NCBI GenBank assembly: GCA_028565635.1
Contig: JAOXYB010033840.1
Span: forward strand, 1 to 29,690
Reading direction: 5' to 3'
DNA: 29,690 nucleotides
Source: Phoronis ovalis
Lineage: Eukaryota; Phoronida; Phoronidae
Shown here: in pieces, positions 9,301-21,300 of the stretch
Layout: every line of letters begins with the position of its first letter
How positions within the stretch are numbered: position 1 is the first letter of the stretch
Notes under the pieces: model-generated
The model's input: the letters and a program-made list of their open reading frames with translations, nothing else
Told to the model about the DNA's origin: nothing
Databases searched by the model: none
Translations under genes and position numbers: made by a program

Positions 9301-12300
9301 GCGTCACTTCTATGCTTCACGAACTGAAATGGCAATCCTTGCAGGAGCGCAGAATCATCGCCAGACTATCAGTGATGTACAAAATTCTCAACTCTGAAAT
9401 CGCTATCCTGCTGCCTGAATACAATGTACCATCTAGTATCTCTACAAGAGGAAATAGTAGAAGGTTTCAACAACATCAGTGCTCTACAGACACCTATAGA
9501 CGCAGCTTCTTCTCCAGAACGATCATCAATTGGAATAGATTCCAGAGGAGTGTGTAGCCACCCTATCTTTGGAGTCATTAAAATTTTAACTGGTCTGTCA
9601 TCTTGTGGCATGTGCGACGGTTTTATTCAACATTAGCGTGATGTCCCTGGACCTTGCTGATTACAGAGTAGAAGTAGAAATAAATGCACAGCACAGACAT
9701 GTTATTAGTCGATTAATACTCATATGCAAACTATTAATAAATAATAGCACAGTATTCCTGCTACATGTCAGACCCTACTAAGGTGGTTTTAACTTAAAAG
9801 CAAGTTAAGAGAGTTAAGGGTCATGCCTCACTAGTCCTGCATGCATGACTCCTACTAGTACTATGCACAGCCTACAGCTTGTCCCTAGGAGTCATAGCCA
9901 CCTCCTATCTCAAATGGGCCGAGGGTCAAAAGCACTTACTTTCTTAATTAAATAAATGATTTCCACCAACATGTTTGCATCTGTCTATTCCTTGACTTCC
10001 GCTTCTTGTACTACCATTTCTAGATAACGTAATCAAAGCTTCGATACAGATCAGCATAAAATCGAAAATGCACTCTTGAAGGTTCGTTCATCATTCGTTC
10101 ATATTATGCTATTGCGCATGCATGAGGCTAGTCGACCTTGCCTCACAGGCCTCTAATTATATGAAAATGTGACTGTTGAAATTTCAATTCAGTTTTTTTT
10201 CTAAGACTAGAACAAAGTAATCATCAAAAAACATTTTAGGTTGAAGGACTTTAATAGCTTTTAACAAACATAGGTCCACAGGCATGCTATAGTAGGGCCA
10301 TGTAGCCAGGACTAAAGTTACAGTAAAGTAAAGTCTAGACAAGGTACTATATTGTACTATACACTATATTAAAAGTGATTCCCCAGCACGATACTCAGTG
10401 TCAGGTGGAACAAATGTTTTTTGAGGTTTTAACCAAAAGGTAAATCTATTTTCCGTTCATATAGTGTAAGCTTTCATTTATGTACCTGCAAGTTGTTTTA
10501 CTTTGTAGGTGGAATTATATGTAAACAAGGTTGGTCCATATTACAACCCACATGAGACTTATCATTACTATCAGTTACCAGTGTGTGTACCAGAAAAGGT
10601 AATGTTTAACTTTAATTTACATTCAGATTGGCAATTCAGTATAACTTTAAATGTAAGGACTATCCGCTATATAACTGCATTCTTGGAGGAAAGTCACTTG
10701 TTTTACAGAGCTAGGTTAAAACTAGTCCAAATAATAGACTCAATATCTGACATATTGGTCCTAATACTTTCCTATTCAAAATCTATTGTGTTTCAAAATT
10801 AGCAAAAATGATCAAAATTTTCATACACAACAATGTGCCTCAGATGGTTTTATTATGCTATTATTAAAGGGGGAAAAAATGTATAAATCTATATATCGTG
10901 TCACAACATTTGTTGAATTAATGACTTTTAACTCAATGAATAAAATCAACAATATTATGGTGTATACATTGATTTTCACCGGTTGTTTACCAATTTGACT
11001 TGTTTACATGGCTTGCATAGATTTGCCTTTCTTTACTTGTTGGTTATAATAAACTAAGATCATTGCAGTATTGCTGTGCAAAGATTTTCATTGAACAGGT
11101 TTTAACACTTTGCTAGTCAAAATCTATCATCTTTTGAAAATAAAGTCTTCTCATATGATGAAAATTTTCATTGAGTACTAACCAGTGGGTATGTTTTAAA
11201 CTATTGAGTGCCTACCAAGGAATATGTTATTAATAATCAGTCCTGGATATGTATCTAGCCATAACGTGTGTACATTGTTATGTATTTTTATCTATATATT
11301 GCTTACAACTTGTTTTAAAAGGTTTTGTTTTTATAGAGTTTTAAAACTCTGACAACACCTCTATCAAATACTTCTTATTTAACATGACAACTTACCATAA
11401 CTAAGTAAAAAGTAGCTATGTATTTCATGATTTGCTTTTAAATTATTGTGTGTATATGATATGTATTCGAAAAAAGTAATAGATTTCTTGGTTACTGTAT
11501 AAATAACAACAAAAATGTGCTGATTAAGTCTATTTTATGAAACTTGTTATCTCTCTAGTAAGGCATGTTTTATTATATAAGTATTATAACATTCCATAGC
11601 TTTGAAAATCTGTGAAGCTACTTCGAATATGCTTATTTACAATGTAAGTTTTTTTCAGATTGAGCACAAGAGTTTGACTCTTGGCGAAGTTTTGGATGGT
11701 GATCGTATGGCAAAATCAATGTATGACATGAAATTTCGAGGTAATTGGGAAAGGCTTTGTACTTAGTAGCATACTTTTGTATATAAAGAATTTTTTACCC
11801 ATTGCTTATACAACCTGGTATGTCAGAGTTGGCAAGGATTTTTTGTGTACTTTGACTTACCAATTTAAAGTCTGTATCTGAAAACAGTTTTCAAAAAATT
11901 CTTGATTTGCAAAACCAGTAATAGATTTTATTATGATTCACAATCTTGAAAATTCTGGAAAAAATATTTGCCGCTCTCTGGTGTATCAGTTTTGTCCCTC
12001 ATACCCATTTCAAATCAGATATAGATTTGAGATTGGTACCTGGAAATCTATTTTCCCACCATTTTACTACCGTACAAAATTCTAGTTACTACTTTAAATC
12101 ACCAGATACTATTCCAAAATGTATGTACTACAGCCAGTGTTTATTTACAGAGGATATAAAAAATCCTAAAGATCTATGTGACCTGCAGCTGGATTCACAG
12201 AAGCTGGAAGCTCTTAAAGAAGCCATAGAAGATCTTTACTACTTTGAATTTGTTATTGGTAAGTATGGTAGCAAACATTTGATAACACTTGATAATTAAA

Positions 12301-15300
12301 AGTACTTAGTTTTAAAAAGAGTTTGTTTTACACAGGTTCCTGTTTCATGATCACATGTACACTTAAACCTATTCACATGTCAGTAAACTATTCATAATCG
12401 TAAGCACACATAGTAGAGACATCATTGATTATAGGTGATTCTACTTTAAGTAGCATTGAACACTTATCAAGAGTTTAAACAAATAATTCAGATAAGCATC
12501 ATAACAAACTATGAGTTTCTGAGTTATCTATATGTTCATGTTTTTTGTTGTATAAGCCCAAAGCAACATATTCAAGTCTTGTCCAGAGTTAAACTGTAAT
12601 AAACATTATACTGATATGCGAATTACCTTTGCAGATGATATTCCTGTTCGAGGATTTATTGGCCACCTTGAGGAGAGTGGATTCTTACCACACACCCATA
12701 AAGTTTATCTGTGGACTAACCTTCACTTCAATATAGATTATAATGGTAACCAGGTGAGTGGATTAGAATATTATACCCTTGTAACACGCACTGTCTGTAA
12801 ACAACAAAGCACGATCTTTCAGCAGTTTGTGAACAGTGTTTGTATATTTCCAGTTAGTATTAATATTAGCTACAATAGAGATGGACAAGTACTGATACTT
12901 GTACAGAATGGAAACATTGCATTGCACTGCAGAAATAAAATTCATTTACCTCTGCTAACTATTTTTTCGAGATGTTTTTGAACTGCCTGTTCTAATACTT
13001 GCTTTTTAAAAATTAGGGCACTGTTTCATAATAATAAATTAATATTTAGCTGTTATGATTCAAAAATTTTATTGCTGAAATATTTTAGCTCAGCTACGAC
13101 AAAGTCTTAGATTTTTCTGGTAAATTGTAGCCGCACTGCGTTGGTGTCATGCAAAAGATGACTGGTGGCTTTTTGTGTGAAGTTTGGATTATTATAAAAT
13201 TTCATAAATGAATACCAATATATCATGTTCATGCAACATTTTCATCTTGTAGGTTATCTCCGCCAATGTTTCCACAAGAAATTCAAACCCAAAGTCTCTT
13301 GATGACTTTGGCGAGACAAAACCAATAAACATAAAGCATACGTACACTGTATCATGGTATGAAACAAAGTAAGTCTTGGAAAATCTTATCTTTAGATATA
13401 AGGATTTTTCATCTTTAATTCAAATATTGCTATACAACTAGTAAGTGATATTGATATATTGAAGCTGAGAGTATTTGAATGAAAGCCTCAAAAGGTGTGC
13501 ATATCTAACTTCAATCACAAAAGAGTCCCTAGCTATAATAGAAAAGTTTTTCCCACAGTAATTTTGCCGTTTGCTGTCAATGGCAACCTTTTACAGGAAT
13601 ATTTATTTCAAAAAATAGTTTTAATTAAATTAACAAATGTACAAATTATACATCTACACGTTTGAATTATAAACATCAAAGATAATGACTTTCACACATT
13701 TTGAAGCAAGCATGGGAACTTTAAAGCAGATTAAAGGATCTTTAACTGGGATTAACTTATATTTTTATTTTAATGCCTGTTAACTTTATAGAGAGGGGCA
13801 ACATCAAGGTACAACCATAGAAGTCAATTAAGAAAACATATTTTTGAGAAAATAACTTTTATTGGAAAATCCCAGCATACCTGGTTTGTTTCGCACATAC
13901 CAGACTTCAATATGCCAAACAACACAAACATTTTACTATGACATGATTTTTTTTTAAAAGTGGCATAATTAAAAATAGATATGGATGGATTTGAACTAAA
14001 CATTGTGGACGAGTTGGACAGTGATTAAATTTTGGTGAAGATCTAGCTCTCAATCCTTTGACAGAGAGAGGTTTGCACTCTATCTAGTGCTGTTCTAGTT
14101 GCTTAATCACAACATTTGTGTTAAACTTTAACGTATAATTAAGATTCATGAAATCCTTCTTGTTTCAGAGTTTCTTATGAATCCAGAGGTCAGAGACTGA
14201 AAGAAAATAATTTCTTTCCCAAAACATTGGAGGTGAGTTAAATCAGATATTTTCTAACTTTTGTATCGATACAAGTCTTCTTTATCCTTAGTTTTTACTT
14301 TTAACTATTTTAAACTTCCTTTGATTTCTTGAACAAATATTGTCTCTACATTTTCAGTGTACTTAATTTCTGTGATGTAAATAGCAAACCGTTAAAACCT
14401 GACCCCATTTTTTTCACTGGCAGTAGTGGTAGTGTTACAAATATTAATTGTATCACATACATTTTAACCAGTAATATTTTTCCTTTATATCTATATATAT
14501 GTATTTCCAGATTCATTGGTTGTCTATAATTAATTCCATGGTTTTGGTGTTCCTGTTAGTGGGATTTGTCACCATTATTCTGGTTAGTGTTTATAAATAT
14601 CACCTGGCATGGTAATTTTCCATGTGATTTCAAGGTTTATTAGTAAATTGTAGGTAAGGTGCCACGTTGGTAGTTCAGAGGGAATAACTGTTGCTTGCAT
14701 TTTTACATGTTCAGGGATTAGTAGAAATTAAAGATCTGATATAATTTGGTTAAGGACAAATAAATGTAAGTGCAAAACTATGTATATTTCAAAATTATGT
14801 GTTTATTTAAATTCAAGCATTGTTTATACAAAATTCTTTGCAGCGCGTGTGAAGTAACATCCCTTATGCAACTGTTTAAAGTGACAATTTATTTATTCCA
14901 GTACACACTGCCTTAAGATTATGGCTAGTGCAATGACAGGGTCGCTGTAAACTTTTATTAACAAAAACTAGTGTAAAATAAGCATGGTTCTTCACACTTT
15001 CAAGGTATATTTTTTTATAATGACACTAACTAGAGTGTTACCCCACCAGACAAATACACATGGATCCCAAGCTCAATGAAATCTCGTTCACATACTCTAT
15101 AAATCAGAACAAAAGTGCTAAAATCGTATGAAACTAAACGTAGCTAAAACGTTACTGACCATGAATGCACAATGAGAAATACCTTCCATGTTTATATGTA
15201 TTATGATTCTAAGAATGACTTCCACCAAATCAGACATGCTCCAAAATTGCAATCTCTATCTACAGGCCACATACTGCCCATACTCATCAACTGTTCTAAT

Positions 15301-18300
15301 GTGATAGGCATCTGGTATCGTGGCAAGTTGTTGTCGGGTAATACTTGCAACGATGGACATTTTGGAGATAGTGTAGCCATTTTGTGTAACTACCAATATG
15401 CTAGCTTAAATTATTACAGGGTGAGCGTACCATTGTTAGGTATGAAGGCGGCCATATCTTGAAAATCACTTGTCCTAATGTGGCAGTTTTTGTTATTTGT
15501 GTTAGGACCAGCGATAAAGCTGAATGTAACCATTTAAAATAAAATCATCTTCTTTGAATGCGGAAATGAAAGTACTCTTTTATTTATTCTTTTTTAGACT
15601 CGCATTTTAAAGAATGATTTTGCTCGTTACAACTTAGAAGATGAAGATGGCGAAGACCTAGATGATACTGATAATGGATGGAAGATCATTCACACTGATG
15701 TCTTCAGGTTTCCAGCGCAAAAAAGTTTATTTTGTGCAGTATTGGGTAAGCTGTGTTTTACTGCTTTAAAGATTAGTAATCTTTTCATCAATGTTATTGT
15801 TACATTGTACTTGTCCTCTAATTTCTGACATCACATTCATATACAGCAACTAGGAGTAGGTGTTTATGAAGTGGGATAGTCTTTTAGTTCTTCTGGTAGT
15901 TATCTACATTCTATAGCAATTGGCAAATTTTTTAACATTGTGACATACCCACAGGTAGATTTACTCTTTCATGAAACATAAGTAAGAATGTGCACACTAA
16001 TGGTAAATGATAATATGAGTTCTCCATCAGTGTAGGTGATTGAGAAGGAATGATAGATTAAATACCATTTTTGACACCTACATGTCATTGCATCATCTTA
16101 TTTGTTTGTGGTATTGTTTTAGGAGTGGGAGCTCAGTTCTTAACTTTGGCCACTGGTATTATGTTGATGGCTATAATGGGATTGTTCAATGTTCACAGAC
16201 ATGGTGCAATAAACACTGCCGGCATTATCCTTTTTGCCTTCACATCATGTAAGTAAAATTGTATAACTGTCTGAAAATATGATAATGCAATTATACATTA
16301 CTGCAAAAATGCAAGGGAACTATGGTGTCATAAATTGCATCCTCTACAGACATTATACTATTTGAAAAGTCCTCTCACTATTTACGTGATTGCATTGCAG
16401 TATGGCTTCATGCTATTGTGATTGTTTGTACTCCCGTCTGATTTCCGTTAATTAATGAATTATTATTTTCCGGTACCTTATTATGTCAACACCCAATTGA
16501 AATATTAGTATCAAATATGGATTGCAACTTCTTTCTTTGTTAATTTGTAATTATTAATGTTATTTTGTGCAGGGGTATCTGGCTATGTATCAGCTAATAT
16601 GTACAAAAAGATGGGTGGTGAAAGATGGGTCTGGAACATCAATCTCACCTCATGTCTGTTTGCAGGTAAGTATTGTGTCATTAACAGCACTGTTGACTTG
16701 ACATGCTCACTACTCTATAAAATTCATTTATGGATAAAACCAAATATTTATATGTTTAACGGATGACTTAATATGTCTACTTATCATATCAGGCAGTTAA
16801 CACTATCAGATACACAATCAAATGTAGAAATAACAATTATCCTAAACTAGACACATTATGTGTTGCCAGTAAATTCTGAGAGAACTTAACTGAATCATAA
16901 TATAACTAAAGTTATAACAGATCCAGTAGATTCCTCAATCTGCATGAGAATCCTGTAACTATCTTGTTGGGAGCTGATGAACAAAAAAAAAAATACCAGC
17001 AAAATTAATGTCATGATTGTTCTTGATTTACAGTTCCCTTGTTTGTTGTTTGGAGTGTTATTAATTCTATGGCTTGGGCATACGGATCAACACAAGCTCT
17101 TCCATGGACAACTATCATACTTTTGGGATGCCTCTGGCTATTAGGTATGAATTTTGTAACATTTATTAAGTGTAATACATTTTTGTTTGCTAGCTCTGTT
17201 ATCACATGGTTTAAATCTTTTTAAAATGTTCACAAGTAAACAGTATTTTTTTTAATGTTTGGGATTTGTGTTAACTTAATTTATACTATTCTGTATGTGC
17301 ATGTACATAAAACGTAAAATCCAAGTTATTCTATTTGTTCATAGTATGTAGCATTTGTACATAATAACAAGAAACAAATAGTAATTTTTTTTTGCTTGCT
17401 GACCCATATTTCATAGTCATAATTGCTTGGCAATGCAAGAAAAACTATCAGCCATGGCAGGAAATGTCATTGTAGTGTAATTTTTACGTTATTCATGGAA
17501 GTTTAATTAATTTGTCAGCTGGACTGTGCTGCCATCTGGTTTCAGAAAAAATAGTAATAGGAAAAGAAGTGATCCAGTTTACTGGAGCAACATAAAATAT
17601 TGTTTGTTGCAGAAAAGCTGCTTAAAGTTACTTACTGAACAGATTAATTAAGCTACATATCCGGAGAGGTTTTAACTTTAACACAGTCTTCAAAACTCTG
17701 ATGATACACAGGAATCTGCAATCACATGACATGAAATGAATAAAGACAAGGGTAACAGACAAAATCAGTGTCTGGACATATACACAGTATTTTCAAAACT
17801 TTAGTGTCAACAGCTATCAAACCTTATATTAAAACTGAGGAGTTTGTTAGAACCTTTACGGTCATGTGATCTCAGATTCCCACATATCATCAGATTGACA
17901 AAGACTCTGGGAAAGATTTAATAGTTCTCTGGATAACTTAATTATAGTCAGGGAAACATAAGTGTCCGATAAATGTTTACCTACTTCTTGAATCATCGGA
18001 GCGTGATGAGGCACCCACTAAGAGAATTCACACCTGTGAACAACAGGTCCAGGAACATAAATCAGAGGCAGTGATTATAAGATTCTGTATATAAGAGTTA
18101 GTGAGATACTGTTATCATCGCCAGGAAATTAACTAGTCAACTTTTTTGAAATAACAACCTACAAAGCTATAAAAAAGTGAAGTGTGGTGTGAATACCCCT
18201 TGTGGGTACCTCATCACGCTCAGATAATTCATAAAGTAAGGTAACATTTATCAGATGCTCATGTTTCTCCGACTATAATATTTTCAGTAAGTGACTAAAA

Positions 18301-21300
18301 TTGTTGTGATACTATGCAGCTAACCAGAGGGATTTTTTTTAATGAAACTCCAGTCTGAAATTCTTGCTTAAGTTTTGTTTTCTAAACAATACATAAAAGG
18401 ATAATGGTATGGTGCTTAGAATTGCTTTATGTTCTCTGTATATCTTTTCAGTTGGATATCCACTCAGTGTGATTGGGGGTATTTTTGGTAAAAATTGGGC
18501 GAACGGTTTTGATTCCCCCTGCAGAACAAAAAATATAGTCAGAGAAATTCCTGCTGTACCCTGGTACAGGTCAGGTTTTGTGCACTGCATTGTGGGAGGA
18601 TTTCTACCCTTCAGGTAAAATATGGATGAATTCAGTAATTTTGGCTCTGGGCACATATAGCCAGGAGGGCTATCTGATACTTCACCAGATAACTGGAAAT
18701 AGATAAAAATGTCTTGTTGCCAATCAAAAGTTATTTATTACTTGTATTTGTTAAGTTTAGTTATTAATACTGAGTTTGATTTTGTGTAATTTAATGTTTG
18801 TTTTTAGTTTAAACTAATTTATATGGATAACCCCCATGTTCAAAATTATACATTTAATAATTTCTTTTTTATAGTGCAATATCAGTGGAGCTGTATTATA
18901 TTTTCTCAACTTTGTGGGGTCGGGAGCAGTACACGCTCTGGGGCATACTTTTCATCGTGTATGCCATGTTACTTATTGTGTCAGGGAGCATATCAGTTGC
19001 TCTGACATACTTCCAGTTGAACTCGGAAGATTACCGCTGGTGGTGGCGTTCAATATTAAGCGGAGGGTGAGTGTAAAGAGATAAAGTTGATCTTATTTTG
19101 TAATCAGCTGTTAGATGTATCTGTCAGCAAAACACTGAAAAAAACAGACTTAGCTATTTTTCAGTGATATGATAAAACAAACTTAGCTTATCATATCACT
19201 TAACATGCTACACTGTTCAGTAACCTTTCGTAAAATTTTAGTAGTACCAGCTACTTTGAATTTTGTAATGAAGTAAGATCAGTGATTTTTCATTTCCAGT
19301 GGCATGCAGCTGTTTGCAAGGCAATGCAATATTGATAAATAAAATATTTTTAAAGGTATGCCAAGTCATATCATTTCCACAATGTAGACACCCAATGTTC
19401 TGTTTATATTGATTGGCATTTTGGGTATAGTAATTACCAAGAAACTTCAGTAACTTAGCTTAAATTCACCACATTGGTTAACCAAGATTGTTTTGATACA
19501 GGGAGATCACCAATTCTAAATAAAAATTCACAGTTTGACCACAATCACTTACCTATTAATTAAATAATACTTTTGATTCTTCTATGAGTTGGTGCTAACA
19601 TGTACTTCAGGACCAGGAAAGGAAAGCAAGTTCTCAAACATTTGCTGCAAGTCCAGTCCTGTTCTTGAAATATTTGTCTTTTTATTGAATTGGAAGGATG
19701 GTTATTTCATTTTGGAAAGTTTTGCATTAATTGTCCACTGTTTTTATTTGAGATTGTAGATAATTTTATTATCTTGAGTTCCCAAAGTTCAAAAATTACA
19801 AAGCAAATAAAAAATTATAAAATAGTTACGTGTACAGGATAGTCATTTTTAATAAATTATTCAATAATTACTAGCAAACTCCTTCCAAACAGTGTCCACG
19901 AGGAATCTTTTTGGAGTCTTATTTTTTCTGTGCAAGTCTGAAGTATTAAGGATGCACTTCTAGCAATGTGATTGGTTTTTAAGAATTTAAAAAAATTCTT
20001 TGTGGTGTCGATCTTGAATTAAGGTTACCTTTACCATATTTCATTAAGAAGTATCTGCATGAACTTTTAAAAATATCTAATAATAATGTCTGAATATAAA
20101 TCATACAATAAAATTCAACCAAGAAAAATTTTTCTTGCATGTAATTGCAATTTAATTAGTCAGTCCCAGTGTGGAGGCTGGTGTTCATTGCTGAAATGTG
20201 TATCACAGACTTCCTTAGAGGATTGGGGTGTGTAATGTCTTAGACTTAATGTCAAGTGTAGATTGAAATAATTCAAGCTGCTGCAACTAATCCATCAGCC
20301 TTCATCACTTAAACTTTATTTGGTGGTGTGGGTGGTTATTAGTTTCCATAACATTTTATTTATTTATATTACTTCATGTTTTTTATTCGACCTTCTTTGA
20401 CTTTTTAATTATGTCATTTTATAATCATGCTGTTTTTCAAATATATGATCAACCAACTTGGTTTATGTAAAATTGTCTTATTTAGGTATCACTACCTTAG
20501 GTGTATTTCCGGGCGTAGGGAGGTCCTGAACAATGCAAAACAGCCCACTGTATTTAAAGAAAGTACAGTGGATAAAGTATCAGTCCTCTATCTTATAACT
20601 GATCATGTTTGCTGTTACCACACCTTTTCTATATGCATGATTTACTGGATGTGCATGTAACATTTTTTGGACCAAATTTATACTAAAAGTGTCAAAACAT
20701 GTGGACCCTCATTCTTTATGTAAAATTCCAAAACATATCCTCCCATTCTGATTTTTACCTTTGTTATACATCAATTATAATTCCTAAAAGATCTTTTGAC
20801 TAGGCCTCAAAAATCCTACCGGTGTAATATCAAAAGTTTGTCAAAAATGCCTCCACTGAAGATACCTCCCAAGAGTGCATTGCAGTCTTAGCATCATGGT
20901 CTTGAATACATTGCTTTGCCTTGTGTAGGGAAATTGTCTGTTTCTACTTTTTGACATCTCAGATTTTTTTTTTGATAGTTTTAGTTTGAAAGGTCAGGCA
21001 CATTTACTGCCCACAGGAGTTAGACATTTAAATAATTAGAATTTTTATAAAGTTAATTTACACCTGGAATTGATTTGGATCAGTTCATCTCTAGTATAAA
21101 TGGAAGCATTAATTCTGCATGAATTTGCTGGAAATTTTGCTAAAATGCTTTTATCATCTTCATGGATCAAATATGGACGTAACTCCTGGAAAAAAATAAT
21201 AAATTTTATTATGTTATTATTATTAGACACCCTGTTACATGATTGTTGCTATCCTACTTTCACCATCAGTTATGCTTTGGAATTATTTCAAAGTATAAGT

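Larger units (their letters stand above)
6800..9690 (+). mobile_element. Degenerate non-LTR retrotransposon (LINE), CR1/Jockey-like
   Basis: In order it encodes an APE-type endonuclease, a linker, a reverse transcriptase and a typical C-terminal tail, in the same orientation as TM9SF1. No ORF1 is seen, so it is probably 5'-truncated. The reading frame is broken by at least eight frameshifts and several stops, listed under the domain entries, so the copy is old and inactive. The clade is inferred from motif style ([42 protein letters not shown]). I cannot separate CR1/L2-like from Jockey-like families by eye. Both boundaries are approximate, and I found no convincing target-site duplication. 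Confidence 0.85.
6368..10508 (+). other. TM9SF1 intron 1 (4.1 kb)
   Basis: A phase-0 intron with donor GTTAGT and acceptor TTTGTAG. It holds a short ATT microsatellite, the degenerate non-LTR retrotransposon and a small inverted repeat, all listed separately. The remainder (9690-10508) is non-coding as far as I can see. Confidence 0.85.
10599..18874 (+). other. TM9SF1 introns 2 to 13, survey of non-coding content
   Basis: Introns 2-13 are 260-1307 bp long. Apart from the inverted-repeat element in intron 12 I see no transposon, RNA gene or extra exon. Intron 8 (14583-15597) holds a 96-codon open frame at 15172-15462 with locally higher CpG. It resembles no family I know and is more likely decayed repeat than gene. 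Confidence 0.6.

Noticed and set aside
6780-9720. Target-site duplication around the LINE
   Set aside because: I compared the flanks near both approximate ends and found no convincing matching pair. The uncertain boundaries make any short match meaningless.
15172-15462. 96-codon open frame in intron 8
   Set aside because: It is not needed for TM9SF1, which is continuous between exons 8 and 9, and has no recognisable domain or flanking signals.
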